The notes under the pieces are model-generated. The model saw only the letters and a list, made by a program, of their open reading frames with translations, made no database searches and had not been told where the DNA came from. From positions 79,602 to 143,601 of the forward strand of contig DCYS01000001.1 in NCBI GenBank assembly GCA_002331485.1: a stretch of DNA of 64,000 bases. Reading direction: 5' to 3'. How positions within the stretch are numbered: position 1 is the first letter of the stretch; each line of letters begins with the position of its first letter. This document shows, one piece after another, positions 17,995 through 25,764 of this stretch. Origin of the DNA: Flavobacteriales bacterium UBA2104. GTDB lineage: Bacteria; Bacteroidota; Bacteroidia; Flavobacteriales_D; Crocinitomicaceae. The translations under genes were made by a program, and so were the position numbers.

Positions 17995-18922
17995 TTCTTT
18001 TACTGAATAAAAAGTATGTTCCTAAAAGAGATGGTATCCCAAGGTTAATAATCCATAATGAAAGAGAAGAAAAAATGATAAGAGCATCATCTGCAATAAA
18101 AGATCCCAGAATAATTAGTGCTACTGTTTCTCTAATGACCAATTTCCCAAACAAGAGTGAGGGTAAAATAGATGTGATCATGAAATGTAAATATAGCGCA
18201 TAGATCAATTCATCTGAATAACTAGCTCCGAAAGCTAAAAGTAAAAACCCAAATTGACTAACAAATATGATGTATCGTAAGAGGCTTAGCAAAAGAAGAA
18301 TAAAGCTATAATCATGGAGATGATCTTGAAGCACAGCCACCGTATTTTTATGTCTTCGGTACAAAAACAAGAATATACGTGGTCCAAAAGCAAAGATGAT
18401 ATAAACAAAGAAAGCGGAGCTTAATACTATTACTAAGGTAATCTTAAGAAAGTACAATTGATCATTTGATAAAAGCTTTTCTCCGACAGCATACAAACCT
18501 ATTGCTCCAAATATGAGTGTAGCTATAAATTGAGATAAGTTTGCATAAAGTGTACCTAAAGCTGCAAGAATTCTCTTCTTGCCTTTAAAGTAAAGCATTC
18601 TCCCAACAAAATTACCCAAACGATTTGGAGTGACTATTCCTGTCGCAATACCTGCAAAGAGTGAGCGAAACAATAATCTGCTTTTACCTTCAGCTAAAAG
18701 TGGTTTAGTAATTAAACGCCATTTGATGAATTCTATCCCCCAATTCAAAGAAACTAAAGCTATGGCCGCAATTAAATAGGACCAATTGTGTATGGTGATT
18801 TTCCTAAAGTCATTCAATGAAATATCGCTGAGTTGAGTATAAAGAGCACACAATACTCCAATAAAAACAACCACTTTAATTACGACCCCGAAAGACTTTC
18901 TTATCTTTATATTTCCAAACAC
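17978..18922 (-). CDS. Lysylphosphatidylglycerol synthase-type membrane protein (UPF0104)
   Basis: Polytopic protein of 314 residues matching the transmembrane flippase-like part of MprF, with no C-terminal aminoacyl-transferase domain. About eight hydrophobic segments are visible, with NRLGNFVGRMLYFKGKKR in a cytoplasmic loop. The start is set at a GTG at 18922; the frame stays open to an ATG at 18979, but that would run back through the ruvC start. Coupling with the glycosyltransferase suggests that the two act together on a lipid or lipid-linked sugar; that is inference. The start is uncertain. Confidence 0.72.
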   Translation of the reverse strand: MFGNIKIRKSFGVVIKVVVFIGVLCALYTQLSDISLNDFRKITIHNWSYLIAAIALVSLNWGIEFIKWRLITKPLLAEGKSRLLFRSLFAGIATGIVTPNRLGNFVGRMLYFKGKKRILAALGTLYANLSQFIATLIFGAIGLYAVGEKLLSNDQLYFLKITLVIVLSSAFFVYIIFAFGPRIFLFLYRRHKNTVAVLQDHLHDYSFILLLLSLLRYIIFVSQFGFLLLAFGASYSDELIYALYLHFMITSILPSLLFGKLVIRETVALIILGSFIADDALIIFSSLSLWIINLGIPSLLGTYFLFSKRNVNVI

Positions 18923-18932
18923 ATCAGTTGAA

Positions 18933-19502
18933 TTGAAAGTTGAAGATAAAATAATTCTAGGAATAGACCCCGGTACCACAATAATGGGTTACGGATTAAT
19001 TCATATAAAAAAGAATAAGCTACAATTGATCAATTATGGTGTTATTCACCTAAATAAACTAAAAAACCACCCTGACAAACTAAAGCGAATTTTTGACCGA
19101 GTGGACGAGATAATAAAGGAATACAAGCCAGATGAAATGGCTATTGAAGCTCCTTTTTTCGGAAAGAATGTTCAATCGATGCTCAAATTGGGAAGAGCTC
19201 AGGGCGTCTGTATAGCTGCTTCATTGAACCGTAATGTTCCCTTTGAGGAATATACTCCAAGAAGGATCAAACAGGCGATAACAGGAAAAGGAGGGGCCAG
19301 TAAAGAGCAAGTAGCTAGCATGCTACAAAGTCTTCTTAAGTTAGAAGAGCTTCCTAAACATCTGGATGCTACAGATGGATTAGCGGCAGCAGTGTGTCAC
19401 TTTTACTCTAAAGGCAAAGGAGAACATAACAAAACAAAAGCCTCCAACTGGAAGGCTTATATAAAAGAGAATCCTAAACGGAACGTTTCCAAGAAAAAGT
19501 AA
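18933..19502 (+). CDS. ruvC: Holliday junction resolvase RuvC
   Basis: Structure-specific endonuclease that cleaves Holliday junctions with RuvAB. 189 residues. Catalytic acidic residues are visible: Asp in ILGIDPGT (near residue 12), Glu in MAIEAPFF, and the C-terminal Asp pair in HLDATDGLAAA. The extra 25 residues at the C-terminus are basic. No in-frame ATG precedes the first catalytic strand; the only reasonable start is the TTG at 18933, 10 bases from the divergent GTG of the membrane gene. It converges on the HIT gene. Confidence 0.92.
   Translation: MKVEDKIILGIDPGTTIMGYGLIHIKKNKLQLINYGVIHLNKLKNHPDKLKRIFDRVDEIIKEYKPDEMAIEAPFFGKNVQSMLKLGRAQGVCIAASLNRNVPFEEYTPRRIKQAITGKGGASKEQVASMLQSLLKLEELPKHLDATDGLAAAVCHFYSKGKGEHNKTKASNWKAYIKENPKRNVSKKK
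19430..19458 (-). terminator. Probable terminator of greA-HIT inside the 3' end of ruvC
   Basis: Reading leftward, AAGCCTTCC and GGAGGCTT form a stem around a short AGTT loop (one bulged base), followed by TTTGTTTTG. It lies 49 bases beyond the HIT stop and inside ruvC codons. Confidence 0.45.
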
Positions 19503-19506
19503 TGGA

Positions 19507-19896
19507 TCAAGCTTCTAGTATTGCTTTTGCGATAGATTCCATTTCTTCGCTAGAGAATGATAGTTTGTCTTTACCAAAATCCATATCAGCAATACCATTG
19601 ATCGGCATTAAATGAATATGCGTATGAGGAACTTCTAACCCTATAACAGAAACTCCTATACGTTCACAATCGAATACTTTATCCATTTTGCGTGCTACAA
19701 CTTTAGCAAATTTGATAAGATCTGCAAGTCGATCATCCTCCATATCAAAAATATAGTCAACTTCAATTTTTGGGACTACTAAAACATGACCCTTAGTTAC
19801 TGGCTGGATATCCAGAAAGGCATAACAAGTCTCACTTTCTGCTACTTTGTAACTTGGAATTTCCCCATTAATAATCTTAGTAAAGATCGTTGCCAT
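19507..19896 (-). CDS. HIT family (histidine triad) nucleotide-binding protein
   Basis: Hint-like nucleotide hydrolase of 129 residues. The histidine triad appears as HTHIHL near residue 111, with the upstream conserved segments IINGEIPSYKV and GHVLVVPK. Related proteins hydrolyse adenosine phosphoramidates; the physiological substrate here is unknown. The ATG overlaps the greA stop by one base (TAATG), so the two genes are translationally coupled, an arrangement common in Bacteroidota. Confidence 0.92.
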   Translation of the reverse strand: MATIFTKIINGEIPSYKVAESETCYAFLDIQPVTKGHVLVVPKIEVDYIFDMEDDRLADLIKFAKVVARKMDKVFDCERIGVSVIGLEVPHTHIHLMPINGIADMDFGKDKLSFSSEEMESIAKAILEA

Positions 19897-20369
19897 TATC
19901 TAGATATTTCGAGAATTTCAAATTGAATGATCCCTCCAGGTGTTTCAACATCAGCTATATCACCTACCGATTTACCTAGAAGGCCTTTTCCTATGGGAGA
20001 TTCAACAGATATTTTCTTCGCTTTTAAATCAGCTTCATTCTCAGCAACAAGAGTATATTCTACTTCAGCATTATTCTTGAGGTTCTTGATCTTTACCTTT
20101 GAGAGAATAAGAGCTTTTGACGCGTCAATTTCTGAATCATCAATAATACGTGCATTTGCGATAACTTCTTTTAGTTTCGCAATTCTCATTTCAAGAATAC
20201 CTTGAGCTTCTTTCGCAGCATCGTATTCTGCATTTTCAGATAGATCTCCTTTATCTCTTGCTTCTGCAATTTGCTGTGATATCTTCGGACGTTCCACACT
20301 CTCCATTTCATGTAGATCATCTTTCAATTTTTGAAGTCCTTCCTTTGTATAATAATTCAATTGTGACAT
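19896..20369 (-). CDS. greA: Transcription elongation factor GreA
   Basis: Transcript-cleavage factor of 157 residues that rescues backtracked RNA polymerase. The N-terminal coiled coil (about 8-75) contains the acidic tip region DLSENAEYDAAKE, and the C-terminal globular domain carries SPIGKGLLGKSVGD. Length equals E. coli GreA. The ATG at 20369 is chosen (MSQLNYYTKEG, the family start) over a TTG two codons upstream. A perfect TATCTTTG ends three bases before this ATG. Confidence 0.95.
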   Translation of the reverse strand: MSQLNYYTKEGLQKLKDDLHEMESVERPKISQQIAEARDKGDLSENAEYDAAKEAQGILEMRIAKLKEVIANARIIDDSEIDASKALILSKVKIKNLKNNAEVEYTLVAENEADLKAKKISVESPIGKGLLGKSVGDIADVETPGGIIQFEILEISR

Positions 20370-20372
20370 AAT

Positions 20373-20380
20373 CAAAGATA
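20373..20380 (-). promoter_or_regulatory. -7 promoter element abutting the greA start codon
   Basis: TATCTTTG on the minus strand followed by ATT and then ATG (20369), predicting a leaderless or near-leaderless message. Confidence 0.6.
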
Positions 20381-20385
20381 TTTTA

Positions 20386-20419
20386 AAACAAAAAACAAGA
20401 GAGCCGCAAGACTCTCCTG
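20386..20419 (-). terminator. Intrinsic terminator of the TonB receptor-PorV operon
   Basis: Reading leftward, CAGGAGAG (20419-20412) pairs with CTCTCTTG (20403-20396, one G-T pair) across an 8-base loop, followed by the T-rich tract TTTTTTGTTTT. Confidence 0.75.
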
Positions 20420-20445
20420 TTCTAACAAAGATATAATATTTTTTT

Positions 20446-21504
20446 CTATTTCAGGCTCAAAGTAACTCCGAACGAGTGAATCAAACCAAATGGATTTGAC
20501 ATTCTCATTGCATATTCGAAGCCCATCGGAGTTTTCTTCTCTCCAAGTAAAGCGTCAACTGATACACCAGCTGCTAATCCAGTCAAACTGTTTGTTGAAG
20601 TTTCTCTATTCCAGATATCCTTCTCAGCTACGTATCCAGCTCTAATGTTGAACGCAGCTTTCTCTAAAGAATAACCGTAGTTTAATCCTATATTAAACTG
20701 ATCATTCGTAAAGGAGTTTGCGTGGAAAGCCAGAGCAGCTGTTAGTTTGCTAGTTTCACTGAAGATGAAATCATAAGAACCTCCGATAGCAAGCAATGAA
20801 GGCATTTCAAATGTTGCTGAACGTTGTTCAAGCGTAGCATTCCCACCAGTAGACTGATAAAAGATCTCCTGTCCAAGTCCATCACCTTCGAATTGCATAG
20901 GCGTACCAACATTCTTCAATGTGATCCCGAATTTAACGTGATCTTGCTCTCCAGTTACATAACGAACACCGGCATCAAACGCAACACCAGTAGCTCTTAA
21001 GTTAGAGATGTTCTCATTAACAACTTTCATGTTAATACCCGCATAAATTGAGTTAGAGAATTCTCTGGCGTAACCAAGGTTAATGATATTCTTTCTAGGA
21101 CTGAATTGACCAATTCCTCCTTCAGGCAGGTCAACAGTTGTGATATCAATATCACCGAATCCAAACGATTGAATACTTAAAGCAATTACACTTTGATCTC
21201 CAACACGCTGAGCAATTCCAGCTGAGTTTAAGGAAATGTTAGCACTTCCTAACCAATTCGTGTAATTAAATTTTATTTGCGTTCTGTCCGTAAAGGCTAA
21301 TCCAGCAATATTTGTAAACTGAGCTTCAAGCCCATTTACAGCAGCTACACCGGCTGTTCCCCAAGCTGAAGAACGAGCCCATGGATTAACAAGCAACTCA
21401 CTTGCTCCCGCTGAACCGATACGATCCTCATTTCCAGCAAAGGATGGCATTGCTACCATTAGTGCCCCTACTATCATCGAACCTTTAATTATAGATCTTA
21501 TCAT
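20446..21504 (-). CDS. PorV/PorQ-family outer-membrane protein
   Basis: Outer-membrane barrel of 352 residues related to FadL and to PorV, the T9SS attachment protein. The signal peptide ends at SFAG. The mature N-terminus has the family pattern GSAGASELLVNPWARSSAWG, with AQFTNIAGLA, where FadL-like proteins carry the N-P-A-G type motif. Alternating strand pattern to the end (FGVTLSLK). It is the last gene after the TonB receptor and the 1400-residue protein, 37 bases downstream. Whether it is the general PorV or a dedicated paralogue for its neighbour is unknown; the operon position suggests a dedicated role. Confidence 0.82.
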   Translation of the reverse strand: MIRSIIKGSMIVGALMVAMPSFAGNEDRIGSAGASELLVNPWARSSAWGTAGVAAVNGLEAQFTNIAGLAFTDRTQIKFNYTNWLGSANISLNSAGIAQRVGDQSVIALSIQSFGFGDIDITTVDLPEGGIGQFSPRKNIINLGYAREFSNSIYAGINMKVVNENISNLRATGVAFDAGVRYVTGEQDHVKFGITLKNVGTPMQFEGDGLGQEIFYQSTGGNATLEQRSATFEMPSLLAIGGSYDFIFSETSKLTAALAFHANSFTNDQFNIGLNYGYSLEKAAFNIRAGYVAEKDIWNRETSTNSLTGLAAGVSVDALLGEKKTPMGFEYAMRMSNPFGLIHSFGVTLSLK

Positions 21505-21541
21505 ATCTCTTAATTTCTATATTAATTTATTATCGTTCTTA

Positions 21542-24500
21542 TTACAAGTTTTCTAAGTCTGGTTGACGAAGTCCACCAAAGAACTTAACAACTCTTTCTC
21601 CAATACCAGGAACATCAACGTGAATCAAATACACACCACCTGAAACTGGAATATTATCAGAATTCTTTAGATCCCAATCAATCGAAGTGATCGGTGAGTC
21701 TTTATCATATGCTCTGATCAACTTTCCTGATACGTCATAGATTCTAACTTTACAACGGTATGGAAGGTTTGTGATCTTCACACGAGTATCAAGCTTACTT
21801 CTTTCGTAAGAAGAATAAGCGTAATATGGGTTTGGAACTACATTAATGATCTCAAGTGCTTCTGCAAGTGCTACATCACTTCCAGTTTCTGTACCTTGAC
21901 TATCAATATTCCACTCGTATGTTGGAGTTCCTCCATTCACACCTGTTAACGTATAATCAGAGTATTCTTTGTTGATTCTCAATCTAACTCTAACATCGGT
22001 AGACAATAGCTCTTCATCTGGAGCAAGCATTGGCTGCATTACCCATGAAAGGTTCTCGTAGACATCTTTGTAATCAGAGTTTGTTTCTGAAGCCAATTTC
22101 GCATAAGCATATTCTCCTTGATCGTAAGTTGGCATTCCTTCTCCTGGACGACCAAATACGTAGATCGTATGTTGACCTCCTAATAATGGACTTCCAATCG
22201 TATTGAAGAATTCTGAAGTTGGGTTCCAGATCATATCTGCACCATTCTGACCAGACAAGAACGAGTTCTCACCGTAAGCCATGTTCAAACGACGACCTGT
22301 TTCAACATCGATCGCATAACCCGGGAACCAACCCATACCAGTTGATGACGTTCCGAATGGATCAGCCTCAGCTGCATTATATCCTGGATCACCAGCTTGG
22401 TTTCCATTCTTATCAATAGAAGGACTCTGTCTAAGCATACCTGGTTTCGCATTGTTAACAGATAAGTTTGCATCGTTATTCAGCTCGATAACTGGACATC
22501 TTGTCCATTTAGATTTATCAGTTGTGAATACAACGTCAACACTAGGCTGGAATACAGAACCCATTTCTTGAGTAACCATAGATCCGAATCCACTTTGAGT
22601 GATAATTGGAGATCCAGGGATAGCTATTGGGTTATATCCACATCCGTTATATCTAGACATTTGTCCCGTTGTTACAGTTCCATCTAACAATGTTGTGAAC
22701 AACTTATCCGGATCTAATAACTCTCTGTCATCATAACAACATGGGTCATTAACTCCTTGATCTGGTAAACAGTCATCAGGCTGTTCAGGACTATAGTCAC
22801 CTGAAGTTATCCAGTTTTGAGGATTATAAGTATCCACATCTGGAACACCAATCAACCATCTCTTAGAACTATCTGCGAAATCAATAGTACTCTCTATCGG
22901 AGCAGCGATACGCGTTCTGAAAGGACAGTTAGGAGCTCCATCAGGACAAGGATAATTCTCTTGGAAAATGTTTACAGAGATACCCCATTCTGGTATTAAC
23001 TGCTCATTATCTGCTTCGATCGTTCTATCAGAAGTTACTGTTTCAAGTAATGTACCTCCTTTAGAATCGTATCTATTTAGTATCCAGCTTGCAGTGTCAA
23101 TATCAGTGTAATTATCAAAAGTTAATGTAAAGTAACCGTCTACCAAATTAAGTGGGTCAATTACTTTAACGTCAATTGGCGCTGCACCTTCAGCAAAAGT
23201 TGGAGCATCTATTGAACCGTTAGCAACAATAAAGTTTTCCGTTGCTGCAGTCAAATCAACCGCTCTGTTACCGTTACCAGTACCGTCAAGAGCAGTAATC
23301 TCTGGACTTGAACCATAAGGTAATCCTGCATATGTCCCATCAAATCTTGGAGTTGGTACGTGAGGGATTCCAGCTTTCGCTTTGATCGCTGTACCATCCG
23401 TTGCCAAACGAGATGAAATGTAAGGTATTTTCTGACCGTCCAATAACTGTGGGTCATTTGGATCGTATTCCTTAAACTCGTTATGAGCGTAAGCAATAGC
23501 AATATAGTAATACGTCTTATGATTCACTAAACCAGGAGTACCAGTTGCAAATGCATCCTCGGTGATCTGGAATGAATGACGAATACCTCTGTTTTCTCCA
23601 TCAACTTTCTCAACAGGTACAGCAAAACCAAGCTGCTCGTTGAATTCAAAGTTGATAATTCTTGCGATATCATTCTTGATATCACACTGAGCGACAAGAC
23701 GAGCTTTGTCAATATCACCAATATCACCAACACCAGCCTCAGCATCACTCATTTGATAGATTTGGTAACCTTCAAATCGGTAAACCTTATCAATCGTTGA
23801 ACCATCAATTGGATCTACAATATTAATATTATCTTCTTCTGCATACGTCTCATCTACATTGTTTCCGATTGGGTTATCAATTAGAAGAACCAACTCATTT
23901 TCAAGTTCGATGATCTCAAGATCCGGCGCATTTGGTGGATCAAGAATTTCGAAACAGTTATCAAACAATGCTTGTGCTTTAGTATCGTTCTGACGTAACA
24001 CTTCTACTGAAGCAAAAGAGTTACCTTCGAATGCTCTACCGTATACTACACCAACAGTCAGGTTGTTAATTGCACCAGGTGTTAGAGTAAATGGTCCAGC
24101 AGACTGTAAGAAACGTCTATCACCAATATCATTTGAGTTTCCGTTTCCATCCGTATTTTGCTCAGTCCATTCCCAGCCCATATCTTGACCTTCTGTACCG
24201 AACCACAATGGGTCAGTTCCTCCAGGATAAGTATACGAAGCTTCTACAGTAGTTAAACCTGAACTTCCAGTATAACCATTACCACCAAAGTAAATTGGAG
24301 AGTTATCCTTCCAGAAACCAGTCATGTAGTTATAAAAATCTGTTGGAGAACTAGGGTCATGCGTTGCTGGAGCACCAACATCCGGACGGTTAAAGTAGTT
24401 GAAACGACGCATTCCGAATCGCTCATTATCTACGATACCATCAGAATATCCAATACCGATACCATCGTATACGATACCTCCGCCTGAAAGGGCCTCACTT

Positions 24501-25744
24501 ACCGTAGGTACAACAAGCTCTTGAGTACCATCTGGTTGAGTTTCAAGACGTGGACCCACATTATCCAAGTTATCAGCATCCTGGTAAGGTCCCTCAAAGT
24601 AATCAACACCTACAGCTGGAGGGTTGTCACCATAACCTGGAGCACCATTTCCTCCTGGGTCATTATTCGTACCATTATAAGCATAACCAAGACCACGAGA
24701 AACATCACAACCTACGTAATCATCATCTGCGAATCCGACATCGGCATCCACATACTGAGTAAAGTAAGTATCAAAAAGTGTCTGAGTACTACGGTTGATC
24801 ATTTCATAGTTGTAGAACGTCATTCTGTTCACCTCGTCATTCGTTGCGAACGAGAATGCTTGCGCTCTAATCTCCATACCAATAGGATCGGCACCTGTTT
24901 CTGTATGGATGTTACCTTTATCGTTAAATACCCACCAGTTCGTTCTATCACCAAATAGTGTTACACGACGGTCAGTACCACATTCAACATCATCACGACC
25001 TAAGATATCATCAAACCATGGTGTATCTCCTTGAGAAGGATCATAAACACCGTCTCCTGAACTATTCTCACCTGGGTTATCATAGAAAGGAGCAAGATAA
25101 AAATCTTGTCCTCTAGAAACATCACCATGCGCCGGCCAGTTTATAATTCTATTCAATGCATCATTGGAAATAGCGATTGGATCATCTGTACAATCAGGAT
25201 CTTGCTCACACTCATAATTGATAGTATATGCTATCACCTCAGATTTCGCTATCGTGTAAAACTGATCATACTCCGTACAAACGTCTGGATCAATTGTTGC
25301 CGCACCGAAATCTCTTGTAGCGTTAAATCCAACTGGTTGAGTTGGGTCATAAGTACCTGAACCAACTGTTTGAGATAATGGACCAGCCCAGAAATCATTT
25401 CCTTGACGGAAAAGTATCGCAGCCAACTTAAGCTGACCGTTTACATCTAATCCTGCCATCCAAATAGATCCTGAATAGATCACGTGGTTTCCTCCACCTA
25501 CTGGAACCTCATAAGAAGCGGCACCCGTTTGACGGTTTTGCCAAAGCGATCCACCAACCTCTACTAATGCACGAACATCGTTAAACTCCATGAACAAACG
25601 CGCATTCGAAGGAGGACAATTCGCCTTTAAGTATTGGTCATTATTATTTTCGTTCATGCCAGACTCTCCTTGACCAGGAAGTCTTCTAGCATTCACCTCC
25701 GTGATTGAGGCGATAACGATTAGTACAACTAAAAATAATCTCAT
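21542..25744 (-). CDS. Very large secreted protein with a C-terminal FlgD/T9SS-like domain
   Basis: 1400 residues with a signal peptide (MRLFLVVLIVIASITEVNA). The body is rich in Asp, Gly, Asn and aromatic residues, with Asp-rich loops suited to calcium (VDADVGFADDDYVGCD) and Cys pairs (CEQDPDC, CPDGAPNC, a DPCC site), as in surface-exposed proteins. Residues about 1300-1390 form a beta-sandwich like the FlgD Ig-like or T9SS type A domains (VVPNPYYAYSSYE, VRIYDVSGKLIRAYD, VSGGVYLIHV), but the protein continues beyond it. No catalytic motif is recognised. It sits between a TonB receptor (20 bases upstream) and a PorV-like barrel, as a three-gene operon. Confidence 0.8.
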   Translation of the reverse strand: MRLFLVVLIVIASITEVNARRLPGQGESGMNENNNDQYLKANCPPSNARLFMEFNDVRALVEVGGSLWQNRQTGAASYEVPVGGGNHVIYSGSIWMAGLDVNGQLKLAAILFRQGNDFWAGPLSQTVGSGTYDPTQPVGFNATRDFGAATIDPDVCTEYDQFYTIAKSEVIAYTINYECEQDPDCTDDPIAISNDALNRIINWPAHGDVSRGQDFYLAPFYDNPGENSSGDGVYDPSQGDTPWFDDILGRDDVECGTDRRVTLFGDRTNWWVFNDKGNIHTETGADPIGMEIRAQAFSFATNDEVNRMTFYNYEMINRSTQTLFDTYFTQYVDADVGFADDDYVGCDVSRGLGYAYNGTNNDPGGNGAPGYGDNPPAVGVDYFEGPYQDADNLDNVGPRLETQPDGTQELVVPTVSEALSGGGIVYDGIGIGYSDGIVDNERFGMRRFNYFNRPDVGAPATHDPSSPTDFYNYMTGFWKDNSPIYFGGNGYTGSSGLTTVEASYTYPGGTDPLWFGTEGQDMGWEWTEQNTDGNGNSNDIGDRRFLQSAGPFTLTPGAINNLTVGVVYGRAFEGNSFASVEVLRQNDTKAQALFDNCFEILDPPNAPDLEIIELENELVLLIDNPIGNNVDETYAEEDNINIVDPIDGSTIDKVYRFEGYQIYQMSDAEAGVGDIGDIDKARLVAQCDIKNDIARIINFEFNEQLGFAVPVEKVDGENRGIRHSFQITEDAFATGTPGLVNHKTYYYIAIAYAHNEFKEYDPNDPQLLDGQKIPYISSRLATDGTAIKAKAGIPHVPTPRFDGTYAGLPYGSSPEITALDGTGNGNRAVDLTAATENFIVANGSIDAPTFAEGAAPIDVKVIDPLNLVDGYFTLTFDNYTDIDTASWILNRYDSKGGTLLETVTSDRTIEADNEQLIPEWGISVNIFQENYPCPDGAPNCPFRTRIAAPIESTIDFADSSKRWLIGVPDVDTYNPQNWITSGDYSPEQPDDCLPDQGVNDPCCYDDRELLDPDKLFTTLLDGTVTTGQMSRYNGCGYNPIAIPGSPIITQSGFGSMVTQEMGSVFQPSVDVVFTTDKSKWTRCPVIELNNDANLSVNNAKPGMLRQSPSIDKNGNQAGDPGYNAAEADPFGTSSTGMGWFPGYAIDVETGRRLNMAYGENSFLSGQNGADMIWNPTSEFFNTIGSPLLGGQHTIYVFGRPGEGMPTYDQGEYAYAKLASETNSDYKDVYENLSWVMQPMLAPDEELLSTDVRVRLRINKEYSDYTLTGVNGGTPTYEWNIDSQGTETGSDVALAEALEIINVVPNPYYAYSSYERSKLDTRVKITNLPYRCKVRIYDVSGKLIRAYDKDSPITSIDWDLKNSDNIPVSGGVYLIHVDVPGIGERVVKFFGGLRQPDLENL

Positions 25745-25764
25745 AATAACACTAATTTATACTA

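Noticed and set aside
17978..18979. Longer version of the UPF0104 gene starting at an ATG at 18979
   Set aside because: The extra 19 residues would overlap the first catalytic strand of ruvC and look like a reverse reading of it; no hydrophobic or family-like sequence is gained.
22219..23502. Several short open frames on both strands inside the large secreted-protein gene
   Set aside because: All are shadows of the long reading frame, without start signals or homology.
24521..24958. Rightward open frame of 145 codons opposite the 1400-residue secreted protein
   Set aside because: It is antisense to a well-supported gene, with low-complexity Ile/Thr/Ser composition produced by the opposite strand; no family features.
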